Positions 10,268-19,530 are shown, numbered from the stretch's first letter. The stretch is DNA of 64,000 nucleotides from Alphaproteobacteria bacterium (GCA_024236055.1 JACKLF010000001.1:660925-724924), one strand, 5' to 3'. Made by a program: numbers and translations. The notes: generated by a model from the sequence alone, not told the origin.

Positions 10268-10303
10268 CGCATCAGACACCGCACCAGACACCGCATCAGA
10301 TAG
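10268..10303 (+). repeat. Three tandem 12-bp units upstream of msrA
   Basis: Three consecutive copies of a 12-base unit of the form CGCAYCAGAYAS occur just before the msrA ribosome binding site, varying at one or two positions. They lie in the 5' leader of msrA and could be polymerase-slippage products or protein-binding sites. Confidence 0.6.
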
Positions 10304-10313
10304 GGAGCCTCCC

Positions 10314-10811
10314 ATGGAAAAAGCACTCTTCGGCGCCGGCTGCTTCTGGGGCGTGGAGGACTTCTTCCTCCAGGTTCCGGGCGTTTCGGACGCGGTCAGC
10401 GGCTATGCCGGGGGCCAGGTGGACAACCCCACCTACAAACAGGTCTGCACCGACACCACCGGCCATGCCGAGGTGGTGGAAGTGACATTCGACCCGGCCC
10501 AGGTTTCCTATGCCAGCCTGGTCGACCTGTTCTTCCGCATGCACAACCCCACCCAGCGCAACCGCCAGGGGCCGGACGTGGGCACCCAGTACCGTTCGGT
10601 CATCTTCACCCATGGCGAGGAACAGGCCCGCATCGCCCGCGAGCGGCTGGCGGCGGCTGAGGCCAGCGGCAAGTGGAAGGCCCCGGTCGTCACCCAGGTC
10701 GAGCCCGCCCCCGCCTTCTGGAAGGCTGAGGATTACCACCAGCGCTATTTTCGCAAGCATGGCGGGCACTGCCATGTGAGTTTCGCGGAACTTCAGGCGC
10801 AAGAGGCCTGA
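10314..10811 (+). CDS. msrA: Peptide-methionine (S)-S-oxide reductase MsrA
   Basis: Repairs oxidised methionine (the S epimer) in proteins and free methionine in the cytoplasm, using thioredoxin. The 165-residue protein has the catalytic GCFWG motif with the nucleophile at Cys10. SGYAGG, the GHAEVVEV stretch and QGPDVGTQYRS complete the active site, and HGGHCHV near the end has a candidate resolving cysteine. Start ATG at 10314 follows GGGAGC. No msrB is adjacent. Confidence 0.96.
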   Translation: MEKALFGAGCFWGVEDFFLQVPGVSDAVSGYAGGQVDNPTYKQVCTDTTGHAEVVEVTFDPAQVSYASLVDLFFRMHNPTQRNRQGPDVGTQYRSVIFTHGEEQARIARERLAAAEASGKWKAPVVTQVEPAPAFWKAEDYHQRYFRKHGGHCHVSFAELQAQEA

Positions 10812-10814
10812 GCA

Positions 10815-11243
10815 CTATTTCCCGGTCGCGCCGCGCACATCGAAGGCGGCGACGACCTTGGAGCCGTCGGCCAGGTGCAGGTCGACCGGCACCCGGGTGC
10901 CGATCTTCAGCGACGGGTTCATGCACATCAGGTGATAGCCGCCGGGGGCGAACGACAGGGTTCCGCCCGGCGGCACCGTCACCTTGTCCACCATCTCCAT
11001 GTGGCTCATCCCGCCCTTGTCGCTGGAACGGTGCAGCATCAGGCTGGCGCAGCCCGGCGCTTCGGCGCCGGTGATGACGATGGGCGCGCCGCTGTTGCTG
11101 CGGGCGTTGAAATAGCCGCCCGCCGGCAGCTTGCCCGGCAGGCTGCGGAACCAGCCGTCCGTCACCACCAGCCCGCTGGGCTGGGCCAGAACCGGCGTGG
11201 CGATCAGAAGCAGGATGACGGCACTTTCAAACAGGCGTTTCAT
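10815..11243 (-). CDS. Periplasmic copper chaperone PCu(A)C
   Basis: A 142-residue exported protein: a signal peptide of about 20 residues ending in VLAQ, then the PCuAC fold. The Cu(I)-binding ligands are arranged as in the family (MLH, then M-S-H-M-E-M, then YHLMCMNPS). It delivers copper to the CuA site of cytochrome c oxidase in the periplasm. Its ATG lies 17 bases inside the end of the CtaG gene, so the two are cotranscribed, and the SCO gene is divergent just beyond; the three form a copper-delivery group. Confidence 0.9.
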   Translation of the reverse strand: MKRLFESAVILLLIATPVLAQPSGLVVTDGWFRSLPGKLPAGGYFNARSNSGAPIVITGAEAPGCASLMLHRSSDKGGMSHMEMVDKVTVPPGGTLSFAPGGYHLMCMNPSLKIGTRVPVDLHLADGSKVVAAFDVRGATGK

Positions 11244-12165
11244 GGCGGGCCCTTTCGGCCTTTTCTTCGTTCAGGCGCATGGTGACCAGCACCACGATCA
11301 TCGCCGCGAAGCTGGTCAGGGTGCCCGGCAGCCAGATGATCAACCCGCCATAATGCTGGTCGTTCAGCGCCGTCATGTCCAGCACCCGGCCGCAGATGTT
11401 ATAGACCGGATAGATGTCATGGCTGGACAGCGACAGGATCGCGCCCAGCACCATCTGCGGCAGCTCGATCAGCAGGATCATCAGCCCGCGCATCAGGTGC
11501 GACAGGCGCGCGGGCGGCTTGGCCCGGCTGTCCAGGACCAGCGACCAGAACAGGATGCCGTTGATCGCCATGGTCCAGTTCATGAACTCGTACAGCTTCT
11601 CGTCCAGCATGACCTGGGTGTGGATCTGCGGGATCAGCCAGAAATAGAGCAGCCCCACGAACAGGAAGGGCGCCATCACCGGATGCTGCAGGAAATCCAG
11701 CGTGCGCTGGACCGGGCGCGACGTGACGATGGGCTTCAGGAAATCGGGCATGCCCGCATAGAGCACCGGGCCGCCCATGCCCATGGCGATGGCGAAGGCC
11801 CCGGCATGGTGCAGCACGAAATGCGCCCAGCGATGCACGAAGAACATGTGCTGGGCGTAATAGTCCACGCCGGTCTGCAGCACGATATAGAAACTCAGCA
11901 CCCCGGCGACGAAGCTGATCTGGCGCCAGGCCGGCGGATGCTGGTCTTTTGGCAGCACCTTCAGCCCACGATAGAACCAGGCCAGCGACAGCACCGTGGC
12001 CAGATATTCGGGCCAGTGAAACTCCCACGGCATCCAGAAGGGCAGATGGGCCGGATGAAAGCCGCTGATCCAGTAGAGCAGCGCGCCGAAACCCAGCACC
12101 GCGCCATACCAGGCCCAGGGCGTCCAGGGCGCGCCCTGCTCCATCGGGGTGGAAATCGCGTTCAT
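11227..12165 (-). CDS. Cytochrome c oxidase assembly protein, caa3-type CtaG family
   Basis: A 312-residue multi-spanning membrane protein (about seven hydrophobic segments) with the family features HRWAHFVLHH, LLIELPQMVLGA and DQHYGGLIIWLPG. This is the Caa3_CtaG family, thought to insert CuB or otherwise assist oxidase assembly, and is distinct from Cox11. The start is taken as the ATG at 12165; a GTG at 12198 would add 11 residues without support. It is followed by PCuAC with a 17-base overlap. No oxidase subunit genes are in the window. Confidence 0.85.
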   Translation of the reverse strand: MNAISTPMEQGAPWTPWAWYGAVLGFGALLYWISGFHPAHLPFWMPWEFHWPEYLATVLSLAWFYRGLKVLPKDQHPPAWRQISFVAGVLSFYIVLQTGVDYYAQHMFFVHRWAHFVLHHAGAFAIAMGMGGPVLYAGMPDFLKPIVTSRPVQRTLDFLQHPVMAPFLFVGLLYFWLIPQIHTQVMLDEKLYEFMNWTMAINGILFWSLVLDSRAKPPARLSHLMRGLMILLIELPQMVLGAILSLSSHDIYPVYNICGRVLDMTALNDQHYGGLIIWLPGTLTSFAAMIVVLVTMRLNEEKAERARHETPV

Positions 12166-12224
12166 GGGGCGGGACTTTATGCGCCTGTGTGCCCGCACCC
12201 AAGCGTGATAAGGGCTTGGGGGTC

Positions 12225-12770
12225 ATGCGTATCGCCGCACTTCTTTTCGCGCTTCTGCTGGCCGGGTGCTCGCGCCCCGGCTGGCACATGACCAATATTT
12301 CAGGGGCGGTGCCGCGGCTGGATTTCCACCTGAACCAGGACGGCCACCCCGTCAGCGGGGCCGACTTCCGGGGCAAGGTGGTGGCGCTGTATTTCGGCTA
12401 TACCCACTGCCCAGACGTTTGCCCCGAAACCCTGGCCAACCTGACCGACATGCTGAACCGGGTGGACAGCAAGGATGTCGTGGTCCTGTTCGTGACCGTG
12501 GACCCGGATCGCGACACGCCCCAAGTGCTGGAAGACTATACCCACGCCTTTTCACCCCAGATCGTGGGGCTGCGCGGCACGGCCAACGAACTGGCGGGCA
12601 TGGCCCGGGCCTATCGCGTGGCCTATTCGGTGAAGAAGGGCCCGCCTTACGAGGTGACCCATTCCAACGCCGTGTTCTTCTTCGATCCGACCGGCAAATC
12701 GCGGCTGGTGACCACCAGCACGTCCGACACCGCCGGCATGGCGGCGGACGTGGAGCGGCTGCTGCAATAG
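12225..12770 (+). CDS. SCO1/SenC family copper-binding lipoprotein
   Basis: A 181-residue thioredoxin-fold protein anchored as a lipoprotein: the N-terminus has a short hydrophobic stretch ending in LLAGC (lipid-modified Cys15). The copper site is present: THCPDVCPE gives the CxxxC pair and VTHSNAV gives the distal histidine. SCO proteins reduce and metallate the CuA site of cytochrome oxidase. I chose the ATG at 12225, which places the lipobox correctly; a longer ORF to 12189 does not. It is divergent from ctaG with a 59-base shared promoter gap. Confidence 0.93.
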   Translation: MRIAALLFALLLAGCSRPGWHMTNISGAVPRLDFHLNQDGHPVSGADFRGKVVALYFGYTHCPDVCPETLANLTDMLNRVDSKDVVVLFVTVDPDRDTPQVLEDYTHAFSPQIVGLRGTANELAGMARAYRVAYSVKKGPPYEVTHSNAVFFFDPTGKSRLVTTSTSDTAGMAADVERLLQ

Positions 12771-12800
12771 GGAACTTTTCCTGCCGCGCCGGGTTGAAAA

Positions 12801-14141
12801 ATGGGGGCCTTCGCCGCCATCACCATCCCCGATCGGACAGGCATGCGCGCGCGACTTCGCCAACTTTTCGAGACCTTGCTGGGCAGTTTCTGGGTGTTGC
12901 CCGCCCTGATTATCCTGGGCGCCATTTCGCTGGCGGAAATCCTGATCAATTCGGAGCGGTTTGTCGGAAGCCCGCCCGCGTCGCTCGCGCGCTGGCTGTA
13001 CAGTGGCGGCGAAACCGGTGCGCGCACCCTGATGGGCGCCATCGCCGGATCGACGATCGGCGTGGCCGGCACGGTGTTTTCGATCACCATCGCAACCCTG
13101 ACGCTGGCGTCCAGCCAGATGGGTCCGCGCCTTTTGAGCAATTTCACCCGCGACCGGGGCAACCAGGCCACGCTGGGCATCTATCTGGGCACCTTCGCCT
13201 ATGCGCTGGTCGTGCTGCGCACCGTGCGCGGCGCCGACCAGGGCGCCTTCGTGCCCGGCATCGCGATCAGCGGCGGCATCCTGCTGGCGCTGCTGTGCGT
13301 GGGCATGCTGGTCTATTTCGTCGACCATGTCTCCAACCGCATCAATTTCGACACCGTCATTCATCTGGTTTCCAGCGACCTGAACGAGATGCTGATGGAG
13401 ATAACGGATATCGAGGAACAGCCCGATCCGCCCGGCGCGGACTATTGGGAGGGCGGATGCACCCTGAGTGACAGCCGCCGCGGCTATATCCAGCAGCTTG
13501 ATGAAGACGCCATCGCCGACTGGGCCTGCGAGAATAAAACAGCGATGCGGCTGAATGCGCGCGCCGGCGATTTCGTCTATCCCGGCGCGCCGCTGGCCCG
13601 GCTCAATCCGCCGGTCAAGGGCGGCCAGGACATCCTGCATGACGCGCTGGTGATCGGCCATTACCCCACCGCATCGGGCGACACCGAATATGCCGTGGGC
13701 CAGCTTGTCGACATCGCCGTGCGCGCCCTGTCGCCCGGTGTCAACGATCCGCGCACGGCACTGCGCGTGATCGACCAGCTTGCGGGGTCGCTGTGCAGCA
13801 TTGCCGGCCGCCGGCTGCCCAACGGCGTGATCGCGCGCGGTGGCTCCGTGCGCCTGCAGCGCGACACGACCGACTATCGCGGCCTGTGCGATGCGATGTT
13901 TCACATCATCCGGCAAAGCGCCGCGGGCACGCCGTCTGTGCTCATTCACATGGTCGAAGTGCTGGAGCGGGTCGCCTGCTGCGAGCCCTGCCCCGACCGG
14001 CTCGCCGAACTGCGCCGCCACGCGCTTCTGCTGCGCGAGGATGGTCTTCGCACCATCGCCAATGAATCGGACCGCGCCACGCTGGAACAGCGCATGGGCC
14101 GGCTGCTGAAGGCCACCGCGCCCGGCGAACAGGCGTCCTGA
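12801..14141 (+). CDS. DUF2254 domain-containing membrane protein
   Basis: A 446-residue protein with four membrane segments in the first 190 residues (about 30-50, 80-105, 130-145, 155-180), then a long cytoplasmic region with GVNDPRTA, as expected for DUF2254. The family has no established function. The start may be the ATG at 12801 or the ATG at 12843 (MRARLRQLF), which has GGACAGG before it. It lies 30 bases behind the SCO gene. Its stop is followed almost at once by the remnant lpdA tail on the other strand. Confidence 0.85.
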   Translation: MGAFAAITIPDRTGMRARLRQLFETLLGSFWVLPALIILGAISLAEILINSERFVGSPPASLARWLYSGGETGARTLMGAIAGSTIGVAGTVFSITIATLTLASSQMGPRLLSNFTRDRGNQATLGIYLGTFAYALVVLRTVRGADQGAFVPGIAISGGILLALLCVGMLVYFVDHVSNRINFDTVIHLVSSDLNEMLMEITDIEEQPDPPGADYWEGGCTLSDSRRGYIQQLDEDAIADWACENKTAMRLNARAGDFVYPGAPLARLNPPVKGGQDILHDALVIGHYPTASGDTEYAVGQLVDIAVRALSPGVNDPRTALRVIDQLAGSLCSIAGRRLPNGVIARGGSVRLQRDTTDYRGLCDAMFHIIRQSAAGTPSVLIHMVEVLERVACCEPCPDRLAELRRHALLLREDGLRTIANESDRATLEQRMGRLLKATAPGEQAS

Positions 14142-14143
14142 GA

Positions 14144-14209
14144 TCAGATATGCAGCGCGCCGCCGTCGGCCGCCAGCACTGCTTCGTGCATCATTTCTGA
14201 CAGGAGCGT
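14144..14209 (-). pseudogene. Isolated 3' end of lpdA (first of two copies)
   Basis: On the minus strand these bases encode the last residues of dihydrolipoamide dehydrogenase (PTLLSEMMHEAVLAADG, then GALHI and a stop); only the start of the copy differs, by a local insertion. The same end recurs 112 bases away at 14256-14320. Over the last 20 codons the two copies differ at eight codons, and seven of these changes are synonymous third-position changes, so they are diverged homologous sequences and not a simple duplication. Between them (14210-14255) is unrelated sequence with an AAGCGTAGCGAAGCC stretch resembling the dispersed repeat core described elsewhere in this window. Confidence 0.75.
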
Positions 14210-14255
14210 CGGGCAGGCAAGCGTAGCGAAGCCGTCGCCCGCGCGACCAGAAAAA

Positions 14256-15652
14256 TCAAATATGAAGCGCAGCCCCATCCGCGGCCAGCACCGCTTCGTG
14301 CATCATTTCTGACAGCGTCGGATGCGGGAAGATGGTGTGGCTGGCGCCCGGCGCTTATTGCCCGCCCGTCTTGGCCACGACATAGCCCTGGATCAGCTCG
14401 GTGACTTCCGCGCCCACCATGTGCGCGCCCAGAAGCTCGCCCGTCTTGGCGTCGAACACCGTCTTGATCAGACCGTCCGGTTCGCCCAGCGCGATGGCCT
14501 TGCTGCTGCTGGGATGAAGGGAACTTGCCCACCTTTTTGCCCTTGCGGCTGCTTTGGCCTTGGCTTCAATATGTTGACGCTGGCAACCTGCGGCCAGTAA
14601 CAGGTACAGCCCGGCACGTTGGAGGTTTCGAGCGCGGGTGCATCGCCTTCGCCACGTCAAGGGATCTCGGCCACGATCACGCCTTCTTGGCGCATGGCCT
14701 GTGCGCGCCAGGCGCGCCTACTCAGGTCGCTGTGATGGCCCAGACGCCATCCACGCTGGTCTCGCCATACTTCTGCCCGCGACCATGGGTCTTTTCTGAC
14801 CTTTTTGATGCCCGCCTGTTCCAGGCTGAGATTTCGAGCATTGCCGACAATGCCATCGCCAGGATCACCCGGTCCACGGTGACCTGTTCGGTCTTGCCGT
14901 CCTGCCCTTCAGGGCAGTGACACGTCCGCGCCTTTTTCAGTTCGGTCATGGTGGTGCTGGTCTTCAGCTTCCATCCTGCTTGGTAAGGCCTTGGCGGCGA
15001 AGGCGCTGATTTCTCGTCTTCACCGGCAGCACGCATCACCCTGACTTACCGCTTCGCTTCCAGGGCGCGAAGCAGCCAGAAGCTGGCGAATCTGGATGCC
15101 GATGGCGCCTCGGTTTCCGGCGACCAGCAGAGACTTCAGAAAGACGTCGCGCACCATCGCCTCACGATAGGTCCACTTAGCTTGCCGTCCGCCCAAGCCC
15201 TGGAAGTAGATAGCGCCCGCGCCGGTCGCCAGGATGATGTTCTGGCGTAGAAGTCGTTATCTTACGCCATCTCGATCGGTTAGCCGTCTTTGCCGGCCAG
15301 CTTACCTCGCCCTTGATCACGTGATCTTGCGCTTCTTCATCAGGAAGCCGGACGCCGTTGAAAGCTGTCGACACCGCGCTGCGCTTGACGATCTTTTTTT
15401 TCGATGTCGAACTTGAAATTGTCGGCGTTAACCTGAACTCAGTCCAGCCGGTGCATCAGGTGCCAGATCTCGGACGAGCGCAGCAGTGCTCTGGCTTCCG
15501 GAACGCAGCCTTGTGTTCAGGCAGATGCCGCTTCCAGACGGTCGTGTCAATTACCGCCGTCTTCATGCCAAGCTGGGCACAGTGGATGGCGGTACATAGC
15601 TGCCCGGCCTGCCGCCGCCCACCACGATCGCGTCGAAATTGCTGTCCGCCAT
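14256..15652 (-). pseudogene. lpdA: Dihydrolipoamide dehydrogenase (E3), heavily frame-disrupted
   Basis: The full length of an E3 gene can be followed on the minus strand, but it changes frame many times. It starts with MADSNFDAIVVGGG, then AQLGMKTAVI and a CLNT...C redox-disulfide region with indels. Further on come KTEQVTVDRVILA, KYGETSVDGVWAI and an intact run of about 48 codons, from KAIALGEPDGLIKTVFDAKT through GAHMVGAEVTELIQGYVVAKT. The total span (1,397 bases) equals that of a normal 465-residue E3. E3 reoxidises lipoamide of the pyruvate dehydrogenase complex using FAD and NAD. Indels about every few tens of bases throughout, hitting conserved and variable parts alike, look like uncorrected sequence error more than decay. 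Confidence 0.8.
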
Positions 15653-15658
15653 CGCGCC

Positions 15659-16960
15659 TTACAGCAGCATCAGCGGTGCTCCTTCGATGAACTGTCGCCA
15701 GGTTGCCAGGAACTGGGCGCCGGTACCGCATCGACCACGCGGTGATCGGCCGACATGGTCGGCTACGCAGTCATCACGGTGGCGACTCCTGACCTTGTTG
15801 TTCTTTCACCGCACTGCGCGCTCCTCGCGCCCGCGCTGACCGTAAGGGATGACGCAGCTTTGCGGCGGTTGATGATGGAGGTGGGTTCTGATCCCACATG
15901 CCCAAGTTGAAAACCGAGTAGTCGCCGCCCCATACTGGTTCGGCTCTTGAGCTTCTTATTCTTGGCCATGGCCAGTTCCTTCACCCTCGTTGTTGATCTC
16001 CACTAGACCCCGGTCTGGGCCTTTGAAGATGACCAAAGTGGATTGCGGCCGAAGTCCAGCGCCACGGCGACGCTGACATCGGCATCCTGTGCTGCAGGGG
16101 ATCGCGGTTCCCGTCCAGGAGGCATGACCGCCGGATGTTTATCAATGCCAGGCGCGAGGCTTTCAGCGACAGTTATTCGCCACTGACAGCTTGTAGGCCG
16201 GCTTGTTCTTGTCTCCGCGCGGGTGGCGTTCATCTTCGCACCGCCATCAGCGCAACGCGAAGCAGCAGTCGATGGTCAGGTAATACCGGACTGTATGTCT
16301 TGAGTACACATCAGGCGCTTGGCGATGGCCTTGCGCATGGAGTCGTGCGGAATCTCCCCAGGAGTTTCCGGAGGAAAGCAGCCGCGCACGGCGGCGCCAC
16401 GCCGAATGCCCAGGCTGCCAGCGGCGGCGAAATGCGGCGGCAGCTTGGTGCCGGGCTTGGCGGCTTCTGACAGCCTTGACAGATGGCTGCGCGCTGCTGT
16501 TGGTCAAAGTGCCGCCGATCGGCGTTCTTGTCGGCGGGCGATGTGCCGGGCCAGGGCGAAGGAAAAGGTGCGCGAAGGCTGGCGCGGGCGGCAGGCGCAG
16601 CAGGCTCGCGCTTCACGGGAGGCTAAGCCTGAATTGGCGTCGCCGATGTTCTTCATCGAAGTGGGAATGTCGTCCTTCGGCCTGGGCGCGGTAGACGGTA
16701 CCGCATCGGCGCCGCCCTTCCAGTACAGCACGGCGATGGGGGGTATTGACCTTCACGCCCTCGCTGCCCTCGGGCACTGGATTCCGGTTTATCTGGTTTC
16801 GTCGTGACGCCCCTGAATTCAATGCATCTTGTCGGTCTCGGGAGTCCGGCCAGATGTCGCCGGATTTGACCTCGCTACCCCCGACCTTTTGAAATATTTG
16901 GGCCAGCCGCCTCCCTCCACGTAGGCGCGACAGTGCGTATCAGGATGGGTCAGGCTGCCA
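15659..16960 (-). pseudogene. pdhC: Pyruvate dehydrogenase E2 (dihydrolipoyl acetyltransferase), heavily frame-disrupted
   Basis: Recognisable E2 pieces occur in the right order on the minus strand. A lipoyl domain is blurred near 16960-16750, with GSEVKSGDI- and VPEGSEGVKVNTP-like stretches. The subunit-binding domain follows (RHIAADKNAD near 16530), then a HDSMRKAIAKRL-like catalytic entry, MKELAMAKNKKLK near 15980 and the end ATW-QFIE-PLMLL with a TAA at 15661-15659. Its stop lies 6 bases before the lpdA ATG. Frame changes occur throughout. The start near 16960 is approximate because the initiation region is corrupted. Confidence 0.72.
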
Positions 16961-16974
16961 AAAGTGCTCCGTTT

Positions 16975-18310
16975 TGTAGTTGACGTAGTCGGATTGCCGC
17001 GATCAGGTCCTCGGATCAGTCGCGGCAGTGGTAAGTTTGTGTTCGCGCATAGGGGCATCGTACGTCCTGCCTGACAACCTCCTTCTGGCGCGGGCGGCGC
17101 GTCGAGATAGTTGAACGCACAAAGTGCGCCACGCGGGCGTGAGATTTCCGAACTGATGGAGTGACCGCCAGGCTTGTTCGATGGGTGACGATGCGAAGCT
17201 GGTCTTCTTCGCCGCCTTCCAGCACCGTGTCGTATGTCCAGCGGGCGCAGGGAACGCAGGTCGATAATCGCATCGACAATTTCTTCCGCCAGTAGCTCCG
17301 CGAAGCCCCAGCGCCTGGCCCATGCGATCGAGTGTTGCCAAATGCAGGACGAAACCTGCCGGGCAATGATGCGCGCCCTTGCTGATGTAGCAGATCAAAA
17401 CGTCCAGCTGGGGCACCGGGAACGCACCAAGCGACGATTTCATTTCAGGATCAGCACCGATTGGGATCGCGGGATGGCGCCTCTCTTTAGCGCCTTGCGT
17501 CGGCGGCGCGGCGCGATCACCACGTCAGACGCTGGCATACCAGCTGAATAGTCCTGATGGTGGGCTATGGTTACGCGGGCGTCGTTTATTGGGTAATGCG
17601 GTGTTATTTGATGTAAGAAGTTATCCGGCCGCCCGACATGTAGCGGTCTGGCGGCGAGTTGATGATCTGGTCCATCGCCTGGAAGTTCCATGGTCGCGAA
17701 TCTGATGATGGGCTTTAGATCATCAAAGGTCGCGCCGATGCCCAGGCTGGTAAAGCGCTCGTGACGGGTGTCGATCGTTCGCCGAACTTCTTCCAGTAGG
17801 TTCTCGGGCTGAATTTGTAGGCGTTCCTGATATTCGGCGACTCTCGCCCATCAGGAACACGTCGGGTCGGCGCATCTCTCGGCTAATGCGTCGCGCAGCG
17901 CATCGCGCACGGTCTTGGGTATTTAATTCGGCGTTTTCGGGAATTTCTGGATCGGCGGCAATGTCGATCCGGGGCGGCGGCGCGACGCCGGAAGCCTTTG
18001 TCGCCACGTCCCGGTGATCTCGCCGGCGGGCGGCCTCTTCACCGGTGCATCGCTGGGGCTTTCGCCGTTTACGCCAGCAGGGTGATGGGTTGTTGACCTT
18101 GAATTTTCGGTGCTCGGAGACCGCAAAAATCTGCTGATGGTGCCTTCATCGACAGCTTCTCACAATTCCATCGTGGCTTTGTCGGTTTCGATCGCCAGGA
18201 TGTCGCCCTCCCGACTTGACGGTGTGTCGCCTTCCCGGGATTGCGCCACTTCTGGCGAGTTTGCCTCCATGGTGTGTGGTGGTGCGCAGCATCAGGATCT
18301 CGGTGCTCAT
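16975..18310 (-). pseudogene. pdhB: Pyruvate dehydrogenase E1 beta with N-terminal lipoyl domain, heavily frame-disrupted
   Basis: The ATG at 18310 overlaps the pdhA stop (TGATG). The N-terminus MSTEILM plus EEGKLA- and DTVKSGDILA-like pieces shows a lipoyl domain, as in alphaproteobacterial PdhB. Downstream come ASGVAPPPRIDIAADPEIPE (near 17990), EMRRPDVFLMGE (near 17860), VTIAHHQDYSA (near 17560), VVIAP, and finally YLDAPPARVT and LIAAIR before the end near 16975. All are in different frames. Active E1 would need an alpha2beta2 assembly with PdhA. As for its neighbours, the pattern is dense, evenly spread indels and substitutions. Confidence 0.75.
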
Positions 18311-19250
18311 CAGGCGATACGTCTTGCGGTAGAGTTCTTCCAGGCTCGGTTCCGCTCGGGTGGCGAATTCGGCGCGGCGATAACGCGCGCCTTCACCTTC
18401 AGTGTCGATCTGCTTGAGGTCGTCGGCATTGAATAACGCCACATCGACCGCTTCTCGCCGGAAATGTTTCACGGGATCGCGCCTTTCGCGCATCCTCGCC
18501 GATCGCGGTACTATGGTCCGAATGGAATGGTCGATAGCGAGTAGGTCATCATTCCAGGATGATGGGGTCTCCTTTGCTGTAATGGTCCATCGCCTCCGGC
18601 CAGCCTGTTGCACGGGCCCGATATCCATGCCGACCTGAGCTGGGGATGTTGAAGGACAGGCTGCGCTTTCTGGAGAAATCGGCCACCGCGCTGAGCGCGC
18701 AAACGAGGTGCCCAGCGGCGTATTGCTGTTCTTGATCACAAGGCGCGATCGCAGCTCGGCCACATGAAGCTTAAGATCCGGCCCTGGTTGGGCGGTTGTC
18801 GCTTGAAAATAGGTTGCAGCGTCACCGCGTCATTGCTGGGCGATACTTGTTGGCGAAGGCCAGGCCGGTGCCGATCGGCACCTGGGCGCCGACGATGCCG
18901 TGGCCGCCATAGAATTTCTTCTCGGACGAGAACATGTGCATCGAACCGCCCTTGCCGCGCGACAGGCCGGTGGAGCGCCCGGTCAGTTCGGCCATCACCG
19001 CCTTGGGATCGACGTCCTGGGCCAGCATGTGGCCATGGTCGCGATAGGCGGTGATCTGCTGGTCGCCCTGCTTGGCGGCGGCCATCAGGCCGACCACCAC
19101 GGCTTCCTGGCCGATATAGAGGTGGCAGAAGCCCCCGATCAGACCCATGCCGTAAAGCTGGCCAGCGCGCTCTTCAAAGCGGCGGATGAGCAGCATGTCG
19201 GAATAGAGCTTTTTCAGGGATTCGGAATTGCTTTTGGGAGGGTTTGCCAT
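18310..19250 (-). pseudogene. pdhA: Pyruvate dehydrogenase E1 alpha, intact for about 136 codons then frame-disrupted
   Basis: From the ATG at 19250 (after GGGAGGG) the sequence reads cleanly through MANPPKSNSESLKKLYSDM, RRFEERAGQLYGMGLIGGF, EAVVVGL, TAYRDHGHML and GSMHMFSSEKKFYGGHGIVG to FANKY at about 18842. From there every few codons the frame shifts, though HVAELRSRLVIKNS- (in place of an AELWKLPVVYVIENN-like region), GPIILEMMTY-like, RDPVKHFRREAVDV and FNADDLKQIDTE are still legible to the end at 18310. E1 alpha decarboxylates pyruvate with thiamine diphosphate; the GDG...N cofactor motif falls in the corrupted part. The abrupt change at 18842 is the upstream border of the damaged tract. 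Confidence 0.82.
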
Positions 19251-19440
19251 GGATGCGTGGGTGCCGTTCTTTTGGATTTGGACGAGCTGAAAAGGGTTGT
19301 TGCAAGCTGCGCCGGACTTGGCAAGACGGCGCGACACAATATTGCGCTGCATTTTCGAACGGTGTTCGTTATTCTGAACCCCTCCGTCGGCAGCTTGGTC
19401 GGCTCCGCCGACCCTGCGTTGCGTTCGCACGCGGACGCTA

Positions 19441-19530
19441 CTCACCCTCCCCTTCCTGTGCGCTACGCGCACGAAAGGGAGGTCGGCCCAGACTCGCTGA
19501 GCCAAGCAAAGTTGCGAAAGCCGGAGGGGC
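19441..19530. repeat. Dispersed intergenic repeat, copy A (hairpin plus core)
   Basis: A CCTCCCCTT...AAGGGAGG hairpin with a nested GTGCG/CGCAC stem (19447-19482) is followed by the core GCAAAGTTGCGAAAGCCGG (19507-19525) and AGGGG. The core ends at the base before the ftsB stop codon. Related copies lie at 22917-22992, 33224-33329 and 50483-50613. The rest of 19251-19440 holds no gene that I can support. Confidence 0.7.

Noticed and set aside
12830..14143. tRNA, rRNA or tmRNA genes in any intergenic gap, including the 38.4 kb island
   Set aside because: No cloverleaf with a T-loop GTTCRA pattern and CCA-ready acceptor, and no rRNA-like sequence was found.
14207..18842. Short ORFs in the damaged pdh tract as new genes or a novel system
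   Set aside because: They are pieces of pdhA, pdhB, pdhC and lpdA in shifting frames, or antisense noise; none has an independent ribosome binding site with a plausible product.
19381..19530. CRISPR array
   Set aside because: The repeated elements are dispersed over 31 kb as single units, not in a direct array with spacers, and no cas genes are present.
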